From JAAYAE01 sp963678395 (GTDB lineage Bacteria; Bacillota; Negativicutes; Acidaminococcales; Acidaminococcaceae), in the NCBI GenBank assembly GCA_963678395.1, contig OY782827.1, forward strand, positions 1,240,001 to 1,304,000: a stretch of DNA of 64,000 bases. The letters are read 5' to 3'. Under the pieces are notes generated by a model, which saw nothing but the letters and a program-made list of their open reading frames with translations, was not told the DNA's origin and did no database searches. Shown one piece after another: positions 1 through 8,962 of this stretch; within the stretch, counting starts at the first letter, position 1, and each line of letters begins with the position of its first letter. Position numbers and translations under genes: made by a program.

Positions 1-182
1 CTGCACATTTAGGCTACCCTCTACATGATGACAATCTCTATGGTAAAAAAGGCCCGCAGGGACGTCATTGTCTCCACGCCAATCGTCTTCGTTTTGAGCA
101 TCCAATAACGCATAAGAACATAGATGTATCCTGTGTCTTACCCTCTGATATGCTGAAAATAATTAATCTGCATAAAGCCTAA
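1..182 (+). CDS. RluA-family rRNA/tRNA pseudouridine synthase, C-terminal fragment
   Basis: Only the last 59 codons are present (frame starting at base 3, TAA at 180-182); the gene begins before the window. The fragment contains HLGYPLHDDNLYG followed by GRHCLHANRLRFEHP, which is the conserved C-terminal signature of RluA-type pseudouridine synthases (the region after the catalytic Asp domain). The catalytic HRLD motif would lie upstream, so the exact RNA target cannot be given. It ends 58 bases before the aldolase start. Confidence 0.8.
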   Translation, partial: AHLGYPLHDDNLYGKKGPQGRHCLHANRLRFEHPITHKNIDVSCVLPSDMLKIINLHKA

Positions 183-202
183 CGCAAAGAAAGTTTATAT
201 GG

Positions 203-208
203 TATAAT
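203..208 (+). promoter_or_regulatory. putative -10 box for fba
   Basis: A perfect TATAAT lies 33 bases before the aldolase ATG, immediately after the pseudouridine synthase stop. No good -35 hexamer is visible at 16-18 bases upstream, so this is a suggestion only. Confidence 0.4.
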
Positions 209-240
209 TAGTGGACAAAGACTTAAAAGGAGGAAATAAA

Positions 241-1170
241 ATGCCATTTGTAACATCAACCGAAATGTTTAAAAAAGCTTATACTGGGAAATACGCTGTA
301 GGTGCTTTTAATGTAAACAACATGGAAATTATTCAAGGAATAGTAGACTCTGCTAAAGCCGAGCAATCTCCTCTCATTTTGCAAGTATCTGCTGGTGCCC
401 GTAAATATGCCAAACATATTTACTTAGTAAAATTGGTAGAAGCTGCTATGGAAGATACCGATCTACCAATTTGCTTGCACTTAGATCATGGTGCTGATTT
501 TGAAATATGTAAATCTTGTGTAGATGGTGGCTTCACTTCCGTTATGATTGATGGTTCAAAATATCCTTTTGAAGAAAATATTGAATTAACTAAACGCGTT
601 GTAGACTATGCCCATAACAAAGGAGTAGTTGTAGAAGCTGAGCTTGGTAAATTGGCCGGAGTTGAAGATGCCGTCAAAGTTAATTCCAAGGATGCTACTT
701 ACACCGATCCTGATCAGGCTGTAGAATTTGTTGAAAGAACAGGTGTTGATTCACTAGCTATAGCCATAGGCACCAGCCATGGAGCATACAAATTTAAAGG
801 CAAACCAGAATTGGATTTTGCTCGTTTAGAAAAAATAACTAATTTGTTACCTGGCTTCCCACTAGTATTACATGGTGCTTCTACTGTTTTACAGGAATTT
901 GTAGCTAAATGCAATGAATTTGGTGGTAAAATTGACGGTGCGCAAGGTTGCCCTGAAGATATGCTTTTGCGTGCCAGCACATATGGTGTATGTAAAATTA
1001 ATATTGATACAGACCTGCGTTTGGCAATGACGGCTTCCATTCGTAAATATTTAGCAGAAAACCCTTCTGATTTTGACCCTCGTTCATACTTGAAACCTGC
1101 TCGTCAAGCAATTCAAGACATGGTTGCTCATAAAATGCGCGACGTTTTAAATTCCTCAGGTCGTTTATAA
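241..1170 (+). CDS. fba: class II fructose-1,6-bisphosphate aldolase
   Basis: Zn-dependent cytosolic aldolase cleaving fructose-1,6-bisphosphate to GAP and DHAP (and the reverse in gluconeogenesis). The start is ATG 241, preceded by an AAAGGAGG ribosome site; an upstream in-frame GTG at 211 lacks one. The 309 residues match the family. Visible motifs are LHLDHG with a metal-ligand His, the VEAELG loop, the GTSHGAY glycine-rich loop, VLHGAS with a second metal His, and the KINIDTDLR phosphate-binding segment. It is monocistronic and ends at a strong hairpin. The other glycolytic enzymes here are about 55 kb away. The gene is intact. Confidence 0.97.
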   Translation: MPFVTSTEMFKKAYTGKYAVGAFNVNNMEIIQGIVDSAKAEQSPLILQVSAGARKYAKHIYLVKLVEAAMEDTDLPICLHLDHGADFEICKSCVDGGFTSVMIDGSKYPFEENIELTKRVVDYAHNKGVVVEAELGKLAGVEDAVKVNSKDATYTDPDQAVEFVERTGVDSLAIAIGTSHGAYKFKGKPELDFARLEKITNLLPGFPLVLHGASTVLQEFVAKCNEFGGKIDGAQGCPEDMLLRASTYGVCKINIDTDLRLAMTASIRKYLAENPSDFDPRSYLKPARQAIQDMVAHKMRDVLNSSGRL

Positions 1171-1200
1171 ACATAACTCAAAACTAAATATTGTATAAAA

Positions 1201-1246
1201 TAAAGACTTCAACTACCTATACACATAGTTAGTTGAAGCCTTTATT
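1201..1246. terminator. bidirectional rho-independent terminator between fba and the M20 chimera
   Basis: An inverted repeat AAAGACTTCAACT ... AGTTGAAGCCTTT has T-rich sequence on its plus-strand side and A-rich flanks that give a U-tract on the minus strand. It sits in an 89-base gap between convergent genes. Confidence 0.8.
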
Positions 1247-1259
1247 TTTATCAGCACAA

Positions 1260-2588
1260 TTATAAAGTGTATTCTAAAGCCACCGTTATCCCTGCAATCG
1301 CTTCTACATCAGTATTATAACTTATGGATTTTACAATTTCAGGGTTTGTAATAAGAATTGGTGATTCTAGAGAAATTCCCTGTTCCAAAATAAAATCTCT
1401 GTCTATGGCAATTATGGGAGTACCAATTTTAACCTTTGTTCCTTGATTTACCAATTGGGTAAAACCCTGCCCATGTAAAGAAACCGTATCTAATCCTATG
1501 TGCACTAGTATTTCTACGCCATTATCTAAAGCCATGGCAAAAGCATATTTTGTCTCAGTAACAAAGCTTATTTCCCCATCACATGGTGCTAGTATCTGCG
1601 TATTAGCAACTTTTAATTCTTCTTGACCCAATGTTGCAGCCTCTTTTTTCATTAAATTATATAGAGCCTTCACTTGTGGCGTGGTTTCAAAAGGCATAAA
1701 ACTAATTTTATTAGACTCTACCATACTACTTGTTCCTGGAACATAACTAGTTTCTACAATACGCTGCACATCCTGAATTGCTTTTTCTGCTTCAACGATA
1801 GTTTTTGCTCTAATGTCTATTTCACATTCTGCATAGTCAGAAACTATATTTGCCATAAAACCGCCCTTCATAACGCCCACATTAAACGTAGTACCGGTTT
1901 CTTTATTGTTCAATTTTTGCAATTCGATAATTTTATAAGCTGGCTCTAAATTAGCCGATATCCCTTTTTCCGGTGCCGTACCGGCATGAGATGCCACCCC
2001 TGTAACTTTGATTAGTGGTCTAGCAGCCCCTTTGCGTCCCGTAACTACGGCTCCATTTTCACGACCTGGTTCCATACAAAAGCAAACATCTTTTCCCTTG
2101 GCATATTTCATGAAATTTTCCACAGCATTGGTATGAGGATGCGATAGTTCTTCATCACCACAAATAAAAAAGGTGAAGTCACTATCATCCCACCCTGCTT
2201 CCAAAAGCCCTTTAATGGTAAATAAAGTAGCCACCAGCCCACCTTTCATATCAGCTACGCCAGGTCCATATACTTTATCTCCTTCAATTTTAAAAGGTCT
2301 TGTAGCAACCGTTCCCTTCTTGAATACCGTGTCCGCATGACCAATAAACATGATTTTTTTCTTGCCTTCATTAGGTCTATGACAAAGAACCTGCGTTGGT
2401 TGATTAGGGGTAGTAATATAATCTACAGAAAATCCAAGGGCAGCCGCAAAATCGCCAATACTGTGACATACGTCAGCAATACCACCTTTAGCATCATCAG
2501 AAGAATCAAGATTAACCAGTTGTTCTAAAAAGGCAAAAGCCACCTTTTCACTTTTTTTTATTTTTTCTAAAACTAAATTTTCATCCAT
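1260..2588 (-). CDS. chimera: M20 carboxypeptidase N-part fused to C-part of a PTS EIIA-Glc domain
   Basis: Residues 1 to about 327 are an M20-family zinc carboxypeptidase (glutamate carboxypeptidase/CPG2-like). Metal-site motifs are MFIGHADTVF (His), GPGVADMKGG (bridging Asp), FFICGDEE (catalytic Glu and ligand) and MEPGR (ligand), plus the dimerisation insert. The C-terminal end of the catalytic domain, which carries the last zinc-ligand His, is absent. From about residue 330 (near base 1600) the sequence becomes glucose-type PTS IIA: ILAPCDGEI, then GVEILVHIGLDTVSL with the phosphoryl-accepting His, then TPIIAIDRDFI. The first half of the IIA fold is missing, and the second conserved His of IIA appears as Tyr (TETKYAF). 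The frame is open throughout, so it could be translated. Both halves lack needed parts, so I infer a deletion-generated fusion that is probably inactive as a peptidase. The closest full-length relative here is the broken gene at 4825-5990. Confidence 0.8.
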   Translation of the reverse strand: MDENLVLEKIKKSEKVAFAFLEQLVNLDSSDDAKGGIADVCHSIGDFAAALGFSVDYITTPNQPTQVLCHRPNEGKKKIMFIGHADTVFKKGTVATRPFKIEGDKVYGPGVADMKGGLVATLFTIKGLLEAGWDDSDFTFFICGDEELSHPHTNAVENFMKYAKGKDVCFCMEPGRENGAVVTGRKGAARPLIKVTGVASHAGTAPEKGISANLEPAYKIIELQKLNNKETGTTFNVGVMKGGFMANIVSDYAECEIDIRAKTIVEAEKAIQDVQRIVETSYVPGTSSMVESNKISFMPFETTPQVKALYNLMKKEAATLGQEELKVANTQILAPCDGEISFVTETKYAFAMALDNGVEILVHIGLDTVSLHGQGFTQLVNQGTKVKIGTPIIAIDRDFILEQGISLESPILITNPEIVKSISYNTDVEAIAGITVALEYTL

Positions 2589-2699
2589 ACTTTATACCCC
2601 CATAATTGTTGATAATATCTTTTTATTTTACTGCACTATGCTGAGCAAGACAACAAAAGCAAGCAAAAGTTTGCACAATTGCCTGCTTCATATTTCCCT

Positions 2700-3578
2700 T
2701 CATTGTAAAATCGTGTTAACCATAACAGGATATAGCACTTTTTCTGCGCCTTTATCCTCTGGATTCTGCCTGTATTTGATGTATAAAACAGGCGAGCCTT
2801 GTTTAGGAATAAATACAATAAAATTTGCCAGAGTTTGAATACTGGTATCTTTAGTTCCTACACGATAAATACTATCATTAGGTCCTGCATTGCGGTCTTC
2901 GCTAAATTGTATGAAGTCATTCAAAGAAAATATCTTCTGCTCCGTCATTAGCTCTTCTATTCTATTGTAACGAGTCAAACTGCTTTTCCCTATTTTTTGA
3001 TTCGCCCACAAACTATCTGCATTGACATAGTGATTTGTGTGATAAAGTACTCCATTAGTTTGGACAGTAACTAATTTTTCTCCACCAGGCAGTACTTCTA
3101 CATAAGCGATTTTATCTTTATCCGCCAAAATGAATTTTATCGGTTCATGCCAAAACTCATCCGGCAAGGCTAAAGCTTCATCAACGCTAGCACAATAGCG
3201 CAGCATATACTCACCGGTACGTAAACCTTCTTTGCTGCGATATACACCATTTGCTAAACGTTCTGTTTTGGGCACTGACCCCGCTGTAGAATTTCCAACT
3301 GCCAAACCTTTTTCATTAATTCCTACCGCACAAAACAACATTTTTTTACCGGAAAAAATACCATAGTAACTATACCCAGCTTCTGGTTTAACTGTTTTCA
3401 ATATTTGTGGCATAGGTTTTTCATCTCTGTTTTTCGCCATAAGTGTACCACTATTCACGACATGGTCAACACCTGTGGCTGCAAAAAGAGTACAAGCACT
3501 TACTACCGTCATAAATCCAAAAACAAAGACTCCTACCATAGTTGTTAATCTTCTCATATTAATTTGCTTTTTTTTCAT
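2700..3578 (-). CDS. C45/AAT-type N-terminal-nucleophile amidohydrolase, exported
   Basis: Resembles the acyl-CoA:6-APA acyltransferase / C45 Ntn-hydrolase group, enzymes that cleave linear amide bonds. A basic N-terminus and a hydrophobic stretch (about residues 10-27) form a signal sequence ending VVSA directly before Cys29. CTLFAATG at that Cys, followed by GTLMAKNRDEKP (conserved NRD), fits the family's nucleophile region. RBS GAGGTGG supports the ATG at 3578. Removal of the signal peptide would expose Cys29 as the free N-terminal nucleophile. The same residues also satisfy a lipobox, in which case the Cys would be acylated; I cannot decide. It lies among M20 peptidases, suggesting a role in peptide or acyl-amino-acid breakdown. 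The substrate is unknown and the gene is intact. Confidence 0.75.
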   Translation of the reverse strand: MKKKQINMRRLTTMVGVFVFGFMTVVSACTLFAATGVDHVVNSGTLMAKNRDEKPMPQILKTVKPEAGYSYYGIFSGKKMLFCAVGINEKGLAVGNSTAGSVPKTERLANGVYRSKEGLRTGEYMLRYCASVDEALALPDEFWHEPIKFILADKDKIAYVEVLPGGEKLVTVQTNGVLYHTNHYVNADSLWANQKIGKSSLTRYNRIEELMTEQKIFSLNDFIQFSEDRNAGPNDSIYRVGTKDTSIQTLANFIVFIPKQGSPVLYIKYRQNPEDKGAEKVLYPVMVNTILQ

Positions 3579-3662
3579 TCTACCACCTCATTTTCTTTCC
3601 ATACATATGTTAATTGTACAGCAACTCTTTAGTAATTAAAACAAAAATAATTAACTACTTAC

Positions 3663-3699
3663 AAAAAAACTGCCTTCTAAAAAAGAAGACAGTTTTTTT
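3663..3699. terminator. rho-independent terminator, bidirectional
   Basis: Hairpin AAAACTGCCTTCT / AGAAGACAGTTTT with runs of A and T on both sides, just downstream of the amidohydrolase stop (minus strand). Confidence 0.8.
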
Positions 3700-3703
3700 C
3701 GTA

Positions 3704-4807
3704 TTAACCTAATTTTTTCAAAAGCATTTTAACTAAAACCTCAACACCTAAAGGCATCATTTCATGATTAAAATGCATATCCGGATCATGTAATCCCGGT
3801 TCAGCTGCACATCCTATTCCCAAAAAAGCGGCTCTTAATTGTTTATTACGTTGAGCATAATAGTGGAAGTCATCTCCACCTGGATTAATTAAAATAGGTT
3901 GTAAATTGTTTTCACCCACAACCTCTTTAATACATTCGGCAACTTCCGCCGTTAATTTCTCATCTAAATTTGCTGCCGGTATAACGCCATCAGAGGTATC
4001 TACGGTAGCGGTTGCACCTACTGAAGCCGCGGCATTAGTTACCGCCGTACGTAACTTCCCCAACATTTCTTTCATAGCTTCATTTGTTTGTGCCCTGCAA
4101 TCTACAACCAACTGTGCAGTGTTAGGAATAATGTTTGGTGCAGCACTGCCTGCTTTAATATTTGTTACTTTGCAAGACCAAGAAAGCACTGGATTAATCT
4201 TTATCGCATTAATAGCATTTATTATTGCCGCTACAGCATCACAAGCATTGATTCCCAAATGTGGCCTTGATCCGTGACATCCCTTACCAACTATTCTTAC
4301 TTGTGCAAAAGTACTAGAACCATGACAGATTGCCGGTGTCATAGTACCATTGGGAATATCTTGAATGGGTCTGATGTGTAATCCCATAGCAACATCAACA
4401 TTATCAACTAACCCAGTGTCAATAATTGCTAAAGCACCTTTTAAGGTTTCTTCACCTGGTTGAAATAAGATAAGCAATTTACCACGTTTAATTTTAGCGG
4501 CAACAAGGGATGCTGCCGCTAAAACCATCGAACAATGCGCATCATGACCACAAGCATGAATTACAGCATCTTTTCCGTCAATAACAAAAGGCAATGCATC
4601 CATATCTGCACGTACCATGATTGTTGGTCCCGGCTCTTGGCCTTTTATTTCACCAATAATACCTGTACCTCCAACATTGCGCGTTACCTTATATCCTAGT
4701 TTTTCTAGTTCATCAGCTAAAAATTCTGCTGTCTTGAATTCTTTAAAACCCAATTCCGGTATGGTATGTAAATAGTTCCATAGTTTCATCACATCTAATT
4801 TTTCCAT
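3704..4807 (-). CDS. M20D amidohydrolase (hippurate / N-acyl-amino-acid hydrolase type)
   Basis: Cytosolic metal-dependent amidohydrolase of the HipO / IAA-amino-acid hydrolase / YtnL group, releasing an amino acid from an N-acyl conjugate. The start is ATG 4807 with GGGAGGATTT upstream, giving 367 residues; upstream in-frame sequence belongs to the broken neighbouring gene. Metal-site motifs are VRADMDALP, HACGHDAHCS (metal-binding Cys-Gly-His), FQPGEE (catalytic Glu), MGLHI, the dimerisation-domain His in GKGCHGSRPH, and a C-terminal LHDPDMHFN. All expected ligands are present. It is immediately downstream of, and probably co-transcribed with, the M20 pseudogene. The acyl group is not predictable. 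Confidence 0.9.
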   Translation of the reverse strand: MEKLDVMKLWNYLHTIPELGFKEFKTAEFLADELEKLGYKVTRNVGGTGIIGEIKGQEPGPTIMVRADMDALPFVIDGKDAVIHACGHDAHCSMVLAAASLVAAKIKRGKLLILFQPGEETLKGALAIIDTGLVDNVDVAMGLHIRPIQDIPNGTMTPAICHGSSTFAQVRIVGKGCHGSRPHLGINACDAVAAIINAINAIKINPVLSWSCKVTNIKAGSAAPNIIPNTAQLVVDCRAQTNEAMKEMLGKLRTAVTNAAASVGATATVDTSDGVIPAANLDEKLTAEVAECIKEVVGENNLQPILINPGGDDFHYYAQRNKQLRAAFLGIGCAAEPGLHDPDMHFNHEMMPLGVEVLVKMLLKKLG

Positions 4808-4824
4808 GATAAATCCTCCCTCTA

Positions 4825-5990
4825 TTACATTTCCTCTAAATGCATAATAGCCATAGCTAAAAGTTGTGCTCGTGGAACATAACTTTCTACATAAGCATAT
4901 TTCGTTATTAGTATGGGCTCCCACTAATTTAGGCCCCATAGAACAAATCGTAGGAGCTCCAACCATAGTTGGATAACCAGCATCCGACGAGCCACCTACA
5001 TAAAGCCTTCCTAGTGGTGGTTTTCCTAATTTTTTCTGCCTCTTTACGTAAAAATTCGTATAATTTTAATCCAGACTCTGTTTCTTCAAAAGGCGGCATA
5101 TAATCAATAATGCCTTCATCAATAAGAGTGGTTTTAGTCCTTGGTATATAGGTTTTAGACAATATTTTCTTCATATTTTCTTTTGCTTTATCTGCCTCTT
5201 CTATGGTTTTAAAACGTACATCAAGTTTTGCTAAAGCTTCATCAGCAATAATATTGGCCAAACGTCCACCATTAAATACACCTACATTATAGGTTGTTCC
5301 AGTGGCAAAATTAGTTAAATTAGTAATATCAATAGATTTATGTGCCAATTCAATAATAGCACTTGCACCTTTTTCCGGATCATTTCCAGAATGTGCTGCT
5401 ACACCTTCAACTTTAATTTTAGGTCTCCATAATCCCTTGCGACCAGTTACTACCTCTCCATCAGCACGACCAGGTTCCATATTAAAAACCGCGTTCATAT
5501 CTTTACCATATTTTTTAAAATTTTCTATAGCATTAGTTTTAGGATGGTTTATTTCTTCATCACCGACAAAAAATACAGTTAAATCTGTATCGTTCCACTT
5601 ATTATCAATTAGCGCTTTTAAAGTAAATAGACCTATAGCTATTCCGGATTTCATATCCATAACTCCCGGTCCATAAGCTATTCCTTCTTTTATGTGAAAA
5701 GGTCTGACAGCAGCTGTCCCTTTAGGAAAAACTGTGTCCATATGCCCCATCAACATAACTTTTTTCTTACCTATTTGCGGTTTAGTAGCTAAAATTTGCA
5801 CAGGTTCATTCGCTGTTTCTAAATATTCCACTTTAAAATCAAGTTTTTCTAGAAAATTGCCAATAATATGTGCAACCTCAGACACTCCTTCCGGACAGTC
5901 ATAGCCTGAATCAACATTTACCATTTTTTCTACCAATTTAAACATATCTGCTTCTTCATTTTTTATTTGTTCTAATATTGCGTTCTCCAT
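4825..5990 (-). pseudogene. M20 carboxypeptidase (CPG2-like), two +1 frameshifts
   Basis: Paralogue of the N-part of the gene at 1260-2588 (MLMGHMDTVF, GPGVMDMKSG, FVGDEE, MEPGRADGEV). The frame is open for about 320 residues, then shifts at a T6 run (plus strand 5030-5035). Reading one base fewer restores GRLYVGGSSDAGYPT and the C-terminal motif KLVGAHTN with the last zinc His. A second extra base at 4900-4902 must be removed to reach YAYVESYVPRAQ and the natural stop at 4825-4827, 18 bases before the amidohydrolase start. As read, the protein ends in junk and lacks the C-terminal metal ligand. Either a recent inactivation or two homopolymer base-call errors. Confidence 0.85.
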
Positions 5991-6019
5991 AATTTCCTCC
6001 TTTTGTTATATAACAAAAC

Positions 6020-6045
6020 AAAGGCACGGCCTAAGCCGTGCCTTT
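6020..6045. terminator. rho-independent terminator after yjiG
   Basis: Perfect stem AAAGGCACGGC / GCCGTGCCTTT with a 4-base loop, followed on the minus strand by T-rich sequence. It lies 11 bases beyond the yjiG stop and separates it from the M20 gene. Confidence 0.8.
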
Positions 6046-6055
6046 GAAATTATCG

Positions 6056-6574
6056 TCAATGCATCATGACGATAATCTTCATGATAAACATGGCTATAGC
6101 TGCATTCACAAATGAAATTCCTAAAAGAACAGGATAGTGTTTGCCGGGAATTCCTGCCGTACCAAGTAAGCGACCCAAATATTGAATCTTTGATCCTAAA
6201 AGATAAATAGCCGACATCAAAATAGTAATATCGTTACCGTTAAGCGAGCCTGCTCCGAATAAGGACATAGCAACACCTACAGCACCACCCATAGAAAGTA
6301 ATGCGCCTAAAATTACCATTATCGCCTCACCAGGCAAACCCCAAATAGCCATTACCGGAGCAAAAATCTTACCACACCACGCCAAAGCGCCTGTTACATT
6401 TAAAATTTGGATACATACGAAGGCCATCAAAACATTAGGTATTATATTATCGATTGCAACTTTCCAACCCTTGCGTGCACCACAAACAAATACATCCATA
6501 ATGGTATCATTACTTTGAATTTCAGTAGAAGGACTTTGTGCTTGATTGATTACTTGTTGATTTTCTGAGCTCAT
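6056..6574 (-). CDS. yjiG: YjiG-type nucleoside-recognition (Gate) membrane protein
   Basis: Small inner-membrane protein (172 residues, about four hydrophobic segments) of the YjiG/SpmB-like Gate family. Recognised from GALLSMGGAVGVAMSLFGAGSLNGNDITILMSAIYLLGSKIQYLGR. ATG 6574 is preceded by GGAGGAGG, which overlaps the end of yjiH, so the two are translationally coupled. In Escherichia coli yjiH-yjiG precede the isoaspartyl dipeptidase gene iadA; here they precede M20 peptidases, suggesting transport linked to peptide-derived compounds. The transported molecule is unknown. Confidence 0.8.
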   Translation of the reverse strand: MSSENQQVINQAQSPSTEIQSNDTIMDVFVCGARKGWKVAIDNIIPNVLMAFVCIQILNVTGALAWCGKIFAPVMAIWGLPGEAIMVILGALLSMGGAVGVAMSLFGAGSLNGNDITILMSAIYLLGSKIQYLGRLLGTAGIPGKHYPVLLGISFVNAAIAMFIMKIIVMMH

Positions 6575-6575
6575 C

Positions 6576-7211
6576 TTATTCCTCCTCCTGTACAAACATT
6601 TTGCAATATACGCGCATCATATTAGCGCCAAAAATTTTCATAACGAACATAACAGCCAATGGCACTGAAATAGGTACCGTCATGTACATAAATAATGCAG
6701 ACCCGGAAGCTAAGTAATTACCAATAAGACCACCGGCAGTAAATTGAAAAGCAGTAAAAATTAAAAGTTCATTACCGGGAATATCTTTATTGGATCTTAA
6801 CGCTTTAGTCATACCAGCACCAGCATCAGTACTTTGCAAGCTAGAAACTAAAGCAACACAGCATATACCAGGTATACCAAGTATTGGCCGTAAAATAGGC
6901 GTTAAAAGTTTTTGTGCAGCCTTTAACCCCCCATAATGCTCAACAATCTCCATTAGACCTAAAGCTAACATAACACCGGGAGCCAAGCTAAGCGCAAACA
7001 AAAAACCAGATCTCGCACCTGCGCCTCCTATACCGATAAATGTCGCTTTGGCTGATGACATCACACCAAATTTACCATTTAGCGTGTTGAAATCCAACAT
7101 ATTCCAACCACTAACTTTGGCCAATAATCCGGAAAAAATAACTAGTGCGATGATTAGTGCGATATACCCGGACATAGGCACATTTAATGCTTTTTTCTTT
7201 AAATTTCCCAC
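6576..7211 (-). CDS. yjiH: YjiH-type nucleoside-recognition (Gate) membrane protein
   Basis: Partner of YjiG: 211 residues with several membrane segments and Gate motifs (VALVSSLQSTDAGAGMTKALRS, FTAGGLIGNYLASGSALFMYM). The start is a GTG at 7211, chosen because GGAGGGG lies seven bases upstream and a nearby ATG is followed at once by a stop. It ends one base after the yjiG start codon. A two-gene transporter or assembly complex is inferred. The gene is intact. Confidence 0.8.
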   Translation of the reverse strand: MGNLKKKALNVPMSGYIALIIALVIFSGLLAKVSGWNMLDFNTLNGKFGVMSSAKATFIGIGGAGARSGFLFALSLAPGVMLALGLMEIVEHYGGLKAAQKLLTPILRPILGIPGICCVALVSSLQSTDAGAGMTKALRSNKDIPGNELLIFTAFQFTAGGLIGNYLASGSALFMYMTVPISVPLAVMFVMKIFGANMMRVYCKMFVQEEE

Positions 7212-7393
7212 TTACATACCCCTCCATTTTAAAAAAAATTTGCAATTCTGTCGATATTAAGCACTAAGCTACTAAGCGTGAGCGCCGACATTTCGTCATT
7301 ATATCAAAACATTATAAATATTACAAGTTTTTATATTTAGGAGTGGCAATTACGCTTCATTGTAATAAAACTAAAAACACTATTTTTACGTTT

Positions 7394-8747
7394 TTAGTTT
7401 CTTTTAAAGTTTAATAAATATCCTAAAAACATTACCACTGTAAAAACAATTATATACACAATTACCGCTTTTCCATGAGAAAAGCAAGCAGCAATCACCA
7501 TAAATACGCAAGCAAAAATTGCTAGGGAAGGCATAAAAAACCGTTTAAAGAAGCCTAATCCGTTTTCCTTTTTCATCATCATAAGAAAGATAGGAATATA
7601 CATTGCATACAAACTTACAATAGGCAGTTCAGAACTATCAAAGCTAAAGAATCCAAACCAGGACTTAGAGACCAAGTTAGCACCAAAAAAATATAAAAGC
7701 CAAATGCCAGATAGCATAAGGCCAACTATTGCAGCGTTAACAGGCATATTTGTTGCAGGATCAATGCTCTTAAAAACTCTAACATTGGGTCCCATATTTC
7801 TAATTGCAAATGCATAAAATCCCCGGGTGCATCCCATCATCAATCCATTTAAGGTCCCTAAACAAGAAATAACTACAAAAACAAATAATACTGTACCACC
7901 AAGATTAGAGAACAAAGTGGAAAAAGCAATTTTTGCTCCTGTCTCTCCGCTTTTCATCAATACGCCATTGTCTATTGCCCCAGCTAATCCCACATAATAC
8001 AAAATATAAATTAAAGCTACAAACATGGTACCAAAAGTTAATGCTCTCGGTAGGTTTTTTTTAGCATCTTGCAACTCGGCGTTAATACTGGTAGCAATTA
8101 TCCACCCTTCATAAGCAAAAGCGGTAGCAATAACAGCTGTAAAAAGCGGATTTGCTACAGTCGTTGTGGCTATCGCTCCTTCAGTAAAATTTTTTATTAA
8201 TACCCCATTATGTAGCCCTGAAATTGTACCAACAATGGCCATTACACATAAAGGAATCAGTTTTATAACCGTTGTGGACACTTGAAATTTACCGGCTAAA
8301 CGTGGTTGCAATAGCATTCATCGTAAAGCTCATAACCAAGAAAAAAACTGATATAGCCATAGCTTCAGCACCAACAATATTCCAGCCTAACAAAACATAT
8401 AAATATCTTGCAGAAACCCAGGCTAAAACAGATGTCAGTGTTGGATAATAAATCAAAGCTAAAAACCAAGCTATATAATAGCCGTAAGTCCCTCCTACTG
8501 TTGCTTCGGCGTAGTCTACGACTCCACTCACCTTTTCATACCTAGTAGCCATGGTCGCAAACACATAGGCACAAATAACCATGATCATGCCACCAATAAA
8601 CCACGCTAAAATTCCTAACGGCAAATTACCACCTGTCGCATTAAGAACTTTTTCCGCTTTAAAAAACACCCCACTGCCAATAACAATACCTACAACCATG
8701 GCGATTGCTGTATATAGCCCATATTTCTTTTCCAATGAATTTTCCAT
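7394..8747 (-). pseudogene. APC-superfamily amino-acid permease, frameshifted
   Basis: Amino-acid/polyamine transporter of the LAT/SteT-YfnA type. ATG 8747 begins MENSLEKKYGLYTAIAMVVG and the first half runs through GSGVFFKAEKVL (TM1 signature). The frame breaks near 8306-8307: dropping one T from cgtggttgc continues NAIAPRLAGKFQVSTTVIKL into the second half (AFAYEGWIIATSINAELQDAKKNLPRAL, TM6-TM7 signature). Together the parts encode about 450 residues and 12 membrane segments, normal for the family. As read, the first frame stops a few codons after the shift. The preceding 180 bases on the minus strand hold a possible promoter but no gene. Confidence 0.85.
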
Positions 8748-8865
8748 CGCTAAGTCTCTTTTCTCTAAAAATACTTGATTAAAAAGCTTTATCAATTGTA
8801 ACAATTTTATCAAAATTAAGCAATGAAATATTGTAATGTACATTCTTTTTTATTTACCTGAAAAA

Positions 8866-8930
8866 TAAAAAAAGCCCACTTCTGAAGTAACTCAAAATTT
8901 TATGTCAAAACATTTTGGGTTTACTTCATC
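8866..8930 (-). terminator. hairpin terminator after the SYLF gene
   Basis: An imperfect inverted repeat (TGAAGTAA.. / ..TTTACTTCA) about 17 bp long is followed on the minus strand by GGGCTTTTTTTATTTTT. Confidence 0.65.
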
Positions 8931-8962
8931 TAATGGTTTTTTTTACAAGTCTAATATATTTC

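Noticed and set aside
714..1040. Open frame antisense to fba
   Set aside because: Lies wholly within a well-conserved gene, has no ribosome site or family resemblance; a shadow frame. The same holds for many others, such as the frame opposite eno and those inside hppA.
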